Assembly: GCA_029939875.1 (NCBI GenBank)
Contig: JAOZSC010000081.1
Location: 1-8,695, forward strand
Length of the DNA: 8,695 bases
Direction: 5' to 3'
Source of the DNA: Desulfobacterales bacterium
Lineage (GTDB): Bacteria; Desulfobacterota; Desulfobacteria; Desulfobacterales; JAFDCJ01
A program made the position numbers and the translations under genes. Below, piece by piece: positions 1 to 6,368 of the stretch. The notes under the pieces were generated by a model. That model was not told the origin of the DNA. It worked only from the letters and a program-made list of their open reading frames with translations, and ran no database searches. Position 1 is the stretch's first letter. Each line of letters begins with the position of its first letter.

Positions 1-1208
1 TTGGCATCGATATTGAGCATGTGCCCCATCTTCAGTTTCTTGCACTCCAGGTAGCAGTGATTGTGTTCATTGGGCTCAATTTCAATGGGAACCTGTTCAA
101 CAATACTGAGGCCGTATCCTTCCAGGCCCACCATTTTCTTGGGATTGTTGGTCATCAGCCGCATTTTTCGCACCCCGAGATCTACCAGGATCTGCGCCCC
201 GATGCCGTAATTTCGCAAATCCGCCTTGAACCCCAGCTTCTCGTTGGCTTCAACGGTATCTAATCCCTGTTCCTGCAACGCATAGGCCTTAATCTTGTTG
301 ACCAGCCCGATGCCACGGCCCTCCTGGCGGATGTACAGCAGCACACCGTTGCCTTCCTCTTCCATTTTCGCCATGGCCTTGTGCAGCTGGGGCCCGCAGT
401 CGCAACGCAGGGAACCGAAGATATCGCCGGTCAGACACTCCGAATGGACCCGCACCAGTATTGGTTTGTCCGCATCTATTTCACCCTTGATCATGGCGAT
501 GTGCAGCAAGTCGTCCACATCATTCTCATAGACAACAGTTTTGAACTCCCCGGCAATCGATGTCGGAATCGTGGTTTCCGCCGAGCGGCGGACGAAGGAT
601 TCCGTGCGCATGCGGTATTCGATCAAATCCGCGATGGTGCAAATGTTGATGCCGTGCTTGGCGCTGAATTTTTCAAGACTCGGCATGCGTGCCATGGTGC
701 CGTCTTCGTCCATGATTTCACAAATGACGCCAGCAGGTTTCATCCCGGCCAGCCGCGCCAGGTCCACCGAGCCTTCCGTCTGCCCAGCCCTGACGATCAC
801 CCCACCGGCTCGGGCTCTCAGGGGAAACACATGCCCGGGTCTGACCAGATCCCGGGCGGTGGCATCATCGGCCACAGCGGTCAAAATCGTGGTGGCCCGG
901 TCGGCTGCCGAAATACCCGTGCTCACCCCGCAGCGGGCCTCGATGGAAACGGTAAACCCCGTGCCGTAAGGCGACGTGTTGTGGTCGACCATTGGAGGTA
1001 GATCCAGCGCATCGACTTTGTCCCCGGTTAACGAAAGACAGATGAGTCCGCGGCCGTATTTGGACATGAAATTGATGGTCTCCGGAGTTACTTTCTCCGC
1101 CGCCAGGCAAAGGTCCCCTTCATTTTCCCGGTCTTCATCATCTACCAGGATGACCATGCGCCCTTCCCTGATTTCTTTAATAGCTTCTTCAATACTGATT
1201 TGTGGCAT
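1..1208 (-). CDS. ribBA: RibBA: bifunctional DHBP synthase / GTP cyclohydrolase II (3' end cut by window)
   Basis: This cytosolic enzyme starts both branches of riboflavin synthesis. The N-terminal RibB domain (about residues 1-200) converts ribulose 5-phosphate to 3,4-dihydroxy-2-butanone 4-phosphate, and the C-terminal RibA domain (about 205-402) opens GTP. The RibB domain shows [10 protein letters not shown] (23-32), [26 protein letters not shown] and the glutamate of GVICE (E164). The RibA domain shows the zinc ligands C258, C269 and C271 (HSECLTGD...SLRCDCG), RQEGRGIGL and TNNPKK. The frame is open for 402 codons to the window edge and has already passed the usual C-terminal YLxxKKxKMGH motif, so only a few residues should be missing. 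The ATG at 1208 is preceded by AAGGA (1221-1225), 12 nt away. It lies 31 nt after ribE. One oddity: the usual RxGHTE motif reads RAGQTE (140-145), which replaces an expected metal-ligand His with Gln. The identification is secure; full RibB activity is less so. Confidence 0.95.
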   Translation of the reverse strand, partial: MPQISIEEAIKEIREGRMVILVDDEDRENEGDLCLAAEKVTPETINFMSKYGRGLICLSLTGDKVDALDLPPMVDHNTSPYGTGFTVSIEARCGVSTGISAADRATTILTAVADDATARDLVRPGHVFPLRARAGGVIVRAGQTEGSVDLARLAGMKPAGVICEIMDEDGTMARMPSLEKFSAKHGINICTIADLIEYRMRTESFVRRSAETTIPTSIAGEFKTVVYENDVDDLLHIAMIKGEIDADKPILVRVHSECLTGDIFGSLRCDCGPQLHKAMAKMEEEGNGVLLYIRQEGRGIGLVNKIKAYALQEQGLDTVEANEKLGFKADLRNYGIGAQILVDLGVRKMRLMTNNPKKMVGLEGYGLSIVEQVPIEIEPNEHNHCYLECKKLKMGHMLNIDA

Positions 1209-1239
1209 TTTTTCTTAGATTCCTTCTGATTGTATTTTT

Positions 1240-1908
1240 CTAGTCTATAAACCCTGTTTTAATCAAAAACTCCCTGTCAACAGCGGCTGCATCCGGCGCC
1301 TGATTTTTTCCAGGAGGCTGCAGTTGCCCGACAAAGCGTTGCACATATTTGCCGATCATATCAGTTTCGATGTTCACCGCTTCGCCCCGATCCTTGAAAC
1401 CAATGGTCGTCAGACCGGCGGTGTGCGGTATAATGCTGACGGAAAAAGCGTCTGCCTCACAGGTGTTGATGGTCAGGCTGATACCGTCCACGGCAACCGA
1501 TCCCTTGGTAATCATATAGCGCACCAGGGATCCGGCAACCTCTATGGTCACGAGGATGGCGTTGCCAACCGGTTCCCGCTGGCGGATGACACCGGTTCCG
1601 TCAATGTGACCGGAAACCAAGTGCCCATCGATACGATCCGAAAGCCGCAGGGCCCGCTCGAGATTTACGCGCTGGCCCACCTTGGCATTGCTGAAAATTG
1701 TTTTTTCAAGGGTTTCCGGAGAAATATCAACCTCGAAACGTCGGCCTTCAATTCTGACCGCCGTCAGGCAGGCGCCGCTGACACAGATGCTGTCGCCTAT
1801 CTTGGTCTGATCAAGCGCAAAATCCGCCTCAATCGCCAGGCGTTGTCCCCGGCCGGTGGATCGGATGGCAGTCAGGGTCCCCAGCCCCTCTATAATCCCG
1901 GTAAACAT
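1240..1908 (-). CDS. ribE: Riboflavin synthase, alpha chain
   Basis: This protein catalyses the last step of riboflavin synthesis, a dismutation of two 6,7-dimethyl-8-ribityllumazine molecules into riboflavin and the pyrimidine precursor. At 222 residues it has the usual family length plus a short polar tail (about 195-222). It shows the internal duplication expected of the trimeric enzyme: a first lumazine-binding barrel beginning MFTGIIEGLGTL and containing SGACLTA (44-50), and a second beginning LVSGHIDGTGVI (97-108) and containing VDGISLTIN (140-148). The ATG at 1908 places MFTGIIE at the exact N terminus, as in the family, and has a GAGGA Shine-Dalgarno sequence at 1920-1924, 11 nt upstream. 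It sits 38 nt after ribD and 31 nt before ribBA in the same direction, so it is very probably in one transcript with them. The symbol follows E. coli usage; Bacillus calls this gene ribB. Confidence 0.96.
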   Translation of the reverse strand: MFTGIIEGLGTLTAIRSTGRGQRLAIEADFALDQTKIGDSICVSGACLTAVRIEGRRFEVDISPETLEKTIFSNAKVGQRVNLERALRLSDRIDGHLVSGHIDGTGVIRQREPVGNAILVTIEVAGSLVRYMITKGSVAVDGISLTINTCEADAFSVSIIPHTAGLTTIGFKDRGEAVNIETDMIGKYVQRFVGQLQPPGKNQAPDAAAVDREFLIKTGFID

Positions 1909-1946
1909 AAATCAAGTTATCCTCAATTACATAAAATAAGTACGAA

Positions 1947-3047
1947 TCAGCTTTTTTCAATATACCCCTCGATGAGCACGTCATCATCGAAGCGCTGAAC
2001 GCTGACATCAGTGACGGCCACACATGCGCTCATCTGCTCCGGACCCGGTCCGCTGCAAATCGGTACCCCGTCATCGCCCCCCAGAATTTTGGGGGCATAA
2101 AAAAAGAGCACCTTGTCCACGACAGCGGCGGCAAAAGCCGAGGCCAGCACCCGGCTGCCGCCTTCGATCAAAAGGCTGGTCAGTTCGAGGTCTCCCAGCT
2201 GCTCCATCAGGGCCTGCAGGTCAATCAGGTCGTTTTTCAGTTCCGCCTGGATCACGCGGACGCCGGATCTTTCCACGGCGGCCTTTTTGTCTGCGGGCGG
2301 TGCAGAGCCGGTCACCACGATCGTCTGCGCCCCGGAGCGTTGCCGCAATATCCTGGCCTCCGCGGATATGGACAGATGGGTATCCAGAACAATGCGGACC
2401 GCATCCCGACCGTGGCCGTCGACCAGGCGGGTCGTCAGGCTCGGATCATCCGTGCGAACGGTGTTGATGCCGACCAGGATGGCATCCACGGCATGCCGCA
2501 ACCGGTGAACGAACTGTCGTGCCGCCGGCCCCGTCACCCAACGGGAATCCCCCGTGCGGGTAGCAATCCGCCCATCAAGGGTGGCGGCACATTTGGCAAT
2601 GACAAACGGGCGGCCGGTGCGAACATACTTCACAAAAGCTTCGTTCAGCTTGCGCGCCCGATCTTCACACACCCCCAGGGTGACCTCAACCCCCTGCTGT
2701 TTTAAAAATTCAAGCCCCCCCCCGGCAACTTCCGGATTTGGATCCTTCATGGCCGCCACCACCCGGCGGATCCCGGCTGCCAAGATCCTGCGGGTACACG
2801 GGGGCGTGCGCCCGGTGTGATTGCAGGGTTCCAGCGTGACGTACAAAACAGCTCCCCGGGCCAGTTTACCGGCGTCTTCCAAGGCGTTGACCTCTGCGTG
2901 GGCCCGGCCGACCGCCTCGTGGCAGCCGGTGCCTACCACCCGGCCGTCTTTTACCACCACGGCTCCGACCATGGGATTCGGTGACGTCATACCCTGTCCT
3001 TTAACGGCCAGGTCCAGCGCCTTTTGCATGAAATGCCGGTCATCCAT
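1947..3047 (-). CDS. ribD: RibD: bifunctional diaminohydroxyphosphoribosylaminopyrimidine deaminase / 5-amino-6-(5-phosphoribosylamino)uracil reductase
   Basis: RibD carries out the second and third steps of the GTP branch of riboflavin synthesis: deamination of the pyrimidine product of GTP cyclohydrolase II, then NADPH-dependent reduction of its ribosyl chain. At 366 residues it is full length. The N-terminal deaminase domain (about 1-145) has TSPNPMVGAV, the zinc and catalytic motif HAE (H50, E52) and PCNHTGRTPPC with C75 and C84. The reductase domain (about 147-366) has KCAATLDGRIAT (152-163), SRWVTG, VGINTVRTDDPSLTTR and LIEGG near 295. The ATG at 3047 gives the common start MDDRHFMQKAL, but no clear Shine-Dalgarno sequence is visible in the preceding 20 nt. 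The gene follows nrdR by 77 nt and precedes ribE by 38 nt. The nrdR-ribD adjacency is widespread in proteobacteria. Confidence 0.96.
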   Translation of the reverse strand: MDDRHFMQKALDLAVKGQGMTSPNPMVGAVVVKDGRVVGTGCHEAVGRAHAEVNALEDAGKLARGAVLYVTLEPCNHTGRTPPCTRRILAAGIRRVVAAMKDPNPEVAGGGLEFLKQQGVEVTLGVCEDRARKLNEAFVKYVRTGRPFVIAKCAATLDGRIATRTGDSRWVTGPAARQFVHRLRHAVDAILVGINTVRTDDPSLTTRLVDGHGRDAVRIVLDTHLSISAEARILRQRSGAQTIVVTGSAPPADKKAAVERSGVRVIQAELKNDLIDLQALMEQLGDLELTSLLIEGGSRVLASAFAAAVVDKVLFFYAPKILGGDDGVPICSGPGPEQMSACVAVTDVSVQRFDDDVLIEGYIEKS

Positions 3048-3124
3048 AATTGTTCAATAATCAGCAGACATCGCAATTGTGATGTTGTGTACAGCAACTG
3101 CTGCCGGATGCGGGGTTCAAACCG

Positions 3125-3622
3125 TTACGTGCCGCCATTTACCGGGGACCCCCCATCTTCCGCTTTATCTGGGCTACTCAAAAGCTTTTTCAATTCCGAC
3201 ACAAAATCGTTGACATCCTTAAATTCCCGGTAAACCGAGGCAAACCTCACATAGGCCACATCGTCAAGCTGGTGCAGTTTTGACATGATCTTTTCACCAA
3301 TGACGGCGGCCGGCAGTTCTTTTTCCCCGGTCTCCCGCAGATCGCGTTCCAGGTCGTCGATAAATTCCTCAATGACATTCATGCTGATGTTACGTTTTTC
3401 ACAGGCTTTTTTGACACCGCTGCGCACCTTTTCCCGGTTGAACACCTCCCGGCGCCCGTCTTTTTTAACAATCATGATGGGAACTTCTTCAATGTGTTCG
3501 TAAGTGGTAAAACGCCGGCTGCAGGAAATGCATTCCCGGCGCCGGCGAATCACACTGGCATCCTTGCTCAACCTGGAATCAATAACCTTGTTGTCAATTT
3601 CTCCACAAAATGGACATTTCAT
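3125..3622 (-). CDS. nrdR: Transcriptional repressor NrdR
   Basis: NrdR is a nucleotide-sensing repressor of ribonucleotide reductase genes. It binds ATP or dATP through an ATP-cone and DNA through a zinc ribbon. The 165-residue protein has the zinc ribbon at its very start (MKCPFCG, C3 and C6; CISC, C31 and C34), the basic segment RRRREC and the motif RRFTTYE (36-42). The ATP-cone (about 49-139) ends in [16 protein letters not shown] polar tail of about 20 residues follows. The ATG at 3622 is chosen over an in-frame TTG 24 nt upstream because it puts MKCPFCG at the N terminus, as in the family, and has GGGGGA 7 nt upstream. Its ATG overlaps the TGA of the dCMP deaminase in an ATGA, suggesting translational coupling. 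No ribonucleotide reductase gene lies in the window, so its targets are elsewhere. Confidence 0.96.
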   Translation of the reverse strand: MKCPFCGEIDNKVIDSRLSKDASVIRRRRECISCSRRFTTYEHIEEVPIMIVKKDGRREVFNREKVRSGVKKACEKRNISMNVIEEFIDDLERDLRETGEKELPAAVIGEKIMSKLHQLDDVAYVRFASVYREFKDVNDFVSELKKLLSSPDKAEDGGSPVNGGT

Positions 3623-4098
3623 GAAAAATTCCCCCGTTTCTCGCAATCAACGCGTATTAATTCAATTTCAGCCTCCTGCAACAGTTCCCGGGCCAGGGAG
3701 TCGGCATAACCGGACTGGTAATAAATTTCTTTTATGCCCGCATTGATAATCATCCGGGCACAGATGGAGCATGGCTGGTTGGTGCAAAAAAGGATGCCGC
3801 CCTTTATGGACACGCCATGGTAGGCCGCCTGGATGATGGCATTTTGTTCGGCATGAATCCCGCGGCAAATTTCATGCATCTTGCCGGATTCAATACCGAG
3901 TTTCTCACGCAGGCAACCGACCTCCAGGCAGTGCCTCAGACCAGTGGGCGCCCCGTTATAGCCGGTGGTCAGGATGCGCTTGTCCTTGATAATAATAGCC
4001 CCGACGGCCCTTCGCAGGCAGGTCGAACGCTCGGCCACCAGGTTGGTAATGTTCATAAAATATGTCTCCCATGAGGGACGATCATCTGTTTTTATCAT
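3619..4098 (-). CDS. dCMP deaminase (deoxycytidylate deaminase, ComEB-like)
   Basis: This zinc enzyme is predicted to convert dCMP to dUMP, the substrate of thymidylate synthase. The 159-residue protein opens with [19 protein letters not shown] (7-25), typical of the family, and continues with [24 protein letters not shown] (45-51), the catalytic HAE motif (H82, E84) and PCSIC (C110, C113). A His/Cys-rich segment between residues 56 and 78 resembles the extra zinc or regulatory region of some dCMP deaminases; that reading is inference. The frame stays open upstream to 4248, but the ATG at 4098 is the only start that keeps RPSWETYF without a long unconserved extension lying inside rpiB. It overlaps the end of rpiB by 17 nt and has only a distant GAGG (4114-4117), so it probably relies on coupling to rpiB. 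Its stop overlaps the nrdR start. The Bacillus homologue is comEB; a role in DNA uptake is not implied. Confidence 0.92.
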   Translation of the reverse strand: MIKTDDRPSWETYFMNITNLVAERSTCLRRAVGAIIIKDKRILTTGYNGAPTGLRHCLEVGCLREKLGIESGKMHEICRGIHAEQNAIIQAAYHGVSIKGGILFCTNQPCSICARMIINAGIKEIYYQSGYADSLARELLQEAEIELIRVDCEKRGNFS

Positions 4099-4567
4099 AA
4101 CGCTTTTTGATTGCCTCGTAGCTGTCGAATTTTTCAAGACGGGATTGATGGCGCCCTCCTTCAAACGGAGTTTCAAGCCAGGCATCGACAATCTCTGCGG
4201 CCAGCGCTTCTCCGATAACCCGTCCGCCCATGACCAGGATATTGGCATTGTTGTGCCGCCGGCTCATAATGGCGGAAAACAGGTCATTGCACAGGGCCGC
4301 ACGGACATGGGGAAACTTGTTGGCCACCATGGACATCCCCAGGCCGGTGCCGCAAAGCAAAATGCCGCGCTCAAACTCCGCGGACGAAACCCGGGCGGCG
4401 ACCTCGACGCCAAAGTCGGGATAATCAACCGAAGTTTCACCGGCGGTTCCCACGTCCAGGACCTCAACGCCCCGGTCGGTCAGATAGGCCTTGACCTTTT
4501 GCTTTAAAGCAAATGCAGCATGGTCACAACCCAGGATAACAGGCGACTGATGGGAAATAGCAGACAT
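4082..4567 (-). CDS. rpiB: Ribose-5-phosphate isomerase B
   Basis: RpiB interconverts ribose 5-phosphate and ribulose 5-phosphate in the non-oxidative pentose phosphate pathway. The product feeds nucleotide synthesis and supplies ribulose 5-phosphate to RibBA downstream. The 161-residue protein shows [13 protein letters not shown] (10-22; D15 and H16), VDYPDFG, the catalytic cysteine in [15 protein letters not shown] (C72) and [18 protein letters not shown] (102-119; H105), followed by [11 protein letters not shown]. The ATG at 4567 is preferred over upstream starts in the same frame (open to 4648) because the family begins close to the GCDHA strand and because AAGGA lies 8 nt before it (4576-4580). 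The related galactose-6-phosphate isomerase LacA/LacB is less likely given the single gene, the intact Cys/His set and the nucleotide and riboflavin neighbours. It appears to be the first gene of its transcription unit, after a 215-bp gap. Confidence 0.95.
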   Translation of the reverse strand: MSAISHQSPVILGCDHAAFALKQKVKAYLTDRGVEVLDVGTAGETSVDYPDFGVEVAARVSSAEFERGILLCGTGLGMSMVANKFPHVRAALCNDLFSAIMSRRHNNANILVMGGRVIGEALAAEIVDAWLETPFEGGRHQSRLEKFDSYEAIKKRYDKNR

Positions 4568-4590
4568 TGCTTTTTTCCTTTCTTTTATAC

Positions 4591-4613
4591 GGCCGGCAAT
4601 CATCTGTCCGGCC
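4591..4613 (-). promoter_or_regulatory. GC-rich hairpin in rpiB leader
   Basis: On the minus strand GGCCGG and CCGGCC form a perfect six-pair stem around an 11-nt loop. The structure ends about 10 nt before the rpiB Shine-Dalgarno sequence and is not followed by a T run, so it is unlikely to be a terminator. It could influence ribosome access or RNA stability; that role is inference. It matches no riboswitch I recognise, and no FMN riboswitch was seen in the window. Confidence 0.3.
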
Positions 4614-4636
4614 CGGTTCAGCGGGTGCCAGCGAAT

Positions 4637-4663
4637 ACTATATGCCAATTTAAATTACCGCAA
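4637..4663 (-). promoter_or_regulatory. Candidate sigma-70-type promoter for rpiB
   Basis: On the minus strand TTGCGG (4658-4663) is followed after 15 nt by TATAGT (4637-4642), a five-of-six match to the -10 consensus in an AT-rich stretch. The -35 match is poor and the spacer is short; using TAGTAT as the -10 would give a 17-nt spacer. Transcription would start near 4630, about 60 nt before the rpiB start. The location just after a terminator-like element is what makes it plausible. Confidence 0.35.
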
Positions 4664-4664
4664 G

Positions 4665-4690
4665 AAAAAAAACAGGCCCAACGAATCGGG
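4665..4690 (-). terminator. Weak terminator-like hairpin with T8 tract after fabF
   Basis: On the minus strand CCCGA-TTCG-TTGGG can form a five-pair stem, including one G-U pair, with a UUCG loop (4677-4690). Four nt later comes a run of eight Ts (4665-4672). The stem is short and not directly against the T run, so efficiency may be low. It lies about 90 nt after the fabF stop and just before a candidate promoter. Confidence 0.35.
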
Positions 4691-4705
4691 GAGACAAACA
4701 GGATC

Positions 4706-4733
4706 GAATTCAAGCCGAAAGCCGGCTGAATCC
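4706..4733 (-). other. Bulged hairpin downstream of fabF
   Basis: On the minus strand GGATTCAGCCG pairs with CGGC and TGAATTC across a GCTTT loop, giving eleven pairs (one G-U) with a single bulged T. It starts 50 nt after the fabF stop. No T run follows directly, so it is not a classical intrinsic terminator. It could stabilise the 3' end of the fab transcript or work with the T8 element about 30 nt further on. Confidence 0.4.
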
Positions 4734-4782
4734 GGACGTTTTCGGGGCGGGAATAAAAGCTTGCGACAGGTTCCGTCGGAGG

Positions 4783-6024
4783 TTAGGACTGATACTTTTT
4801 TAAAATCAACGAGGCGTTGGTCCCGCCGAAACCAAAGGAGTTGGTCATGGCATGTTCGACCCTGGTTTTGCGAACACCTTCGGGAACGTAGTCCAGATTA
4901 CATTCCGGGTCCGGATGGTCGTAATTGACAGTGGGCGGGATTCTGTCATGGTACAGGGTCAGCGCCGTAAACCCGGTTTCCACCCCACCGGCACCGCCAA
5001 GCAGATGACCGGTCATCGATTTGGTGGAACTGACCGCCAGCGAACGGGGCCGGGAATTAAAAACCGTTTTAATCGCCCGGGTTTCATACAAATCATTGAG
5101 CTGGGTGGAGGTCCCATGGGCATTGATATAATCAATCCGGCTCGCGGAGATTCCGGCATCTTTCAACGCCGCGCGCATGCAGCGCACAGCGCCGTCACCG
5201 TCAGGCGCCGGCGAGGTCATATGATACCCGTCTCCGGACATGCCGTAGCCGGTAATTTCCGCATAGATCCCAGCGCCCCGCTGCCGGGCATGCTCCAGGG
5301 ATTCAAGGATCACGATACCGCTGCCTTCCCCGACCACAAAACCGTCCCGATCTCGCTCAAACGGTCGGGAGGCCTTTTGCGGCTCATCGTTGCGCGTAGA
5401 CAGGGCTTTCATGGCATTAAAGCCGGCAATGCAGGAAGGGGTGATTACGGCCTCCGTACCGCCGGTGATCATCGCATCGGCTTTGCCATTTTGAATCAGT
5501 CTAAAAGAATTGCCCACCGCGTGGGCCCCGGCAGCACAAGCTGTCGCCAGTGAAGAGTTCGGGCCCCGGGCGCCGAACTGGATGGATATCATCCCGGCGA
5601 CCATGTTGCCGATCATCATGGGAATGAAAAACGGACTTACCCGCTTGACCTTGTGCCCGTATACTTTGAGCACCGTGTCTTCCATAAACCGCAGCCCGCC
5701 CAACCCGCAGCCGGTAATCGCCCCCACCCTGGATTCATTGGCGGCGTCAATCACCAGCCCGGAGTCTTCAATGGCCATCCGCGCTGCGGCAATGGCATAG
5801 GAAATAAAAGGTTCAAAGCGCCGGGCCTCTTTGCGCGGCAGAAAATCCGCGGGCCGGAAATCCTTGACCTCGGCGGCAATCTTGGTCTGAAAGTCAGTGG
5901 TATCAAAACGGGTGATTTCGCCCACGCCTGATTTCCCGGCACACAGCGCCTCCCATGTGGGCTCGACGCCGACACCCAAGGGAGTCACCAGGCCCAGACC
6001 TGTAATGACAACTCGGCTTTTCAC
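4783..6024 (-). CDS. fabF: 3-oxoacyl-[acyl-carrier-protein] synthase II (FabF)
   Basis: FabF condenses malonyl-ACP with acyl-ACP to lengthen fatty acids by two carbons (KAS II, thiolase fold, cytosolic). The 413-residue length is standard. It begins RVVITGLGLVTPLG (4-17), and the catalytic triad is intact: the nucleophile in SSLATACAAGAH (C163), the first histidine in INAHGTST (H303) and the second in STKSMTGHLLGGAG (K335, H340). The C-terminal NSFGFGGTNASL (395-406) is typical. The start is a GTG at 6024, supported by GGAGG at 6029-6033 only 4 nt upstream and by the position of the first beta strand. It follows acpP by 31 nt, the common fabG-acpP-fabF order, and is probably the last gene of this unit because a structured 215-bp gap follows. 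FabB-type KAS I is less likely given the FabF-like length and the acpP neighbour. Confidence 0.97.
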   Translation of the reverse strand: MKSRVVITGLGLVTPLGVGVEPTWEALCAGKSGVGEITRFDTTDFQTKIAAEVKDFRPADFLPRKEARRFEPFISYAIAAARMAIEDSGLVIDAANESRVGAITGCGLGGLRFMEDTVLKVYGHKVKRVSPFFIPMMIGNMVAGMISIQFGARGPNSSLATACAAGAHAVGNSFRLIQNGKADAMITGGTEAVITPSCIAGFNAMKALSTRNDEPQKASRPFERDRDGFVVGEGSGIVILESLEHARQRGAGIYAEITGYGMSGDGYHMTSPAPDGDGAVRCMRAALKDAGISASRIDYINAHGTSTQLNDLYETRAIKTVFNSRPRSLAVSSTKSMTGHLLGGAGGVETGFTALTLYHDRIPPTVNYDHPDPECNLDYVPEGVRKTRVEHAMTNSFGFGGTNASLILKKYQS

Positions 6025-6028
6025 TTAA

Positions 6029-6033
6029 CCTCC
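6029..6033 (-). promoter_or_regulatory. Shine-Dalgarno sequence setting the GTG start of fabF
   Basis: On the minus strand GGAGG stands 4 nt before a GTG codon. It supports that non-ATG start, which places the conserved MKSRVVITGLG at the N terminus. Confidence 0.8.
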
Positions 6034-6055
6034 AATTATCGCACCGCCATCCGGC

Positions 6056-6283
6056 TTAATGGGCATTTATATAGTCAATGGCGTCTTTGACGGTGGCAAT
6101 TTTTTCCGCATCCTCATCGGAAATGTCGACATCAAATTCTTCTTCCATGGACATGATCAACTCAACCAGGTCAAGAGAATCGGCTCCCAGATCATCGACA
6201 AAAGATGCCGCCGGCACCACCTCATCCATCTCGACACTTAATTTTTCAGCAATAATTTTTTTTACTTTATCCTCAACAGCCAT
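6056..6283 (-). CDS. acpP: Acyl carrier protein
   Basis: AcpP carries growing acyl chains on a 4'-phosphopantetheine arm for fatty acid synthesis and lipid assembly. The 75-residue, strongly acidic protein has the usual length and four-helix pattern. The arm attaches at S36 in the motif [12 protein letters not shown], and helix II continues into the acidic [16 protein letters not shown] that partner enzymes recognise. The ATG at 6283 has a near-perfect AAGGAGGT (6291-6298) 7 nt upstream, the strongest ribosome site in the window, consistent with the high expression usual for ACP. It lies between fabG (85-nt gap) and fabF (31-nt gap), both of which use its acylated form. Nothing in the sequence suggests a specialised carrier such as a polyketide or lipid A ACP. 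Confidence 0.97.
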   Translation of the reverse strand: MAVEDKVKKIIAEKLSVEMDEVVPAASFVDDLGADSLDLVELIMSMEEEFDVDISDEDAEKIATVKDAIDYINAH

Positions 6284-6290
6284 CGCAACT

Positions 6291-6298
6291 ACCTCCTT
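6291..6298 (-). promoter_or_regulatory. Strong Shine-Dalgarno sequence of acpP
   Basis: AAGGAGGT on the minus strand, 7 nt before the acpP ATG, is nearly full complementarity to the 16S rRNA 3' end and is stronger than the sites of the neighbouring genes. It would raise ACP output relative to FabG and FabF from a shared message. Confidence 0.8.
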
Positions 6299-6311
6299 GT
6301 GTGAATCGCTG

Positions 6312-6349
6312 GAAGCCCTGCGGCCTCAGCACAGATGATTAAAAAAAAA
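6312..6349 (-). other. T9 tract and small hairpin between fabG and acpP
   Basis: On the minus strand, 19 nt after the fabG stop, there is a run of nine Ts (6341-6349). It is followed by a six-pair hairpin, GAGGCC-GCAG-GGCTTC (6312-6327, one G-U pair), ending about 13 nt before the acpP ribosome site. The hairpin comes after, not before, the T run, so this is not an intrinsic terminator in the fabG-to-acpP direction. It may be an RNA processing or stability element; no function is shown by the sequence. Confidence 0.3.
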
Positions 6350-6368
6350 GAAACTGTGGTTCTAAATT

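Larger units (their letters stand above)
4568..4782 (-). other. fabF-rpiB intergenic region, likely transcription-unit boundary
   Basis: This 215-bp gap is the longest stretch without a gene. Read on the minus strand from fabF to rpiB it holds, in order, an 11-bp bulged hairpin, a five-pair UUCG-loop hairpin followed by eight Ts, a candidate promoter with a TATAGT -10, a GC-rich hairpin and the rpiB Shine-Dalgarno sequence. No conserved coding sequence was recognised in either direction. Together these point to the end of the fab unit and the start of the rpiB-rib unit, but each element alone is weak. Confidence 0.5.

Noticed and set aside
381..1001. Plus-strand open frame of 206 codons opposite ribBA
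   Set aside because: It lies entirely opposite conserved RibBA coding sequence and resembles no known protein.
1324..1998. Plus-strand open frame of 224 codons opposite ribE and the end of ribD
   Set aside because: It is antisense to well-supported riboflavin genes, has no recognisable domain, and its residues are what the opposite strand of a GC-rich gene produces.
3048..3124. FMN riboswitch, promoter or NrdR box between nrdR and ribD
   Set aside because: The 77-nt spacer is too short for an FMN riboswitch and shows no matching elements; only a small CAGCA/TGCTG inverted repeat without a T run and no convincing -35/-10 pair were seen.
3623..3646. Upstream TTG as the start of nrdR, adding eight residues
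   Set aside because: NrdR proteins begin at MKCPFCG and the ATG at 3622 has a good ribosome site 7 nt upstream that the TTG start would read through.
4099..4248. Upstream extension of the dCMP deaminase by 50 residues
   Set aside because: The extension lies inside rpiB in another frame, has no family resemblance, and the ATG at 4098 already precedes the conserved N-terminal motif.
4568..4648. Upstream extension of rpiB by 27 residues
   Set aside because: It covers the ribosome site and leader hairpin, is not conserved RpiB sequence, and the ATG at 4567 has a properly spaced AAGGA.
4852..5553. Plus-strand open frame of 233 codons opposite fabF
   Set aside because: It is antisense to a full-length fabF with an intact catalytic triad; no family motif or credible ribosome site was seen.
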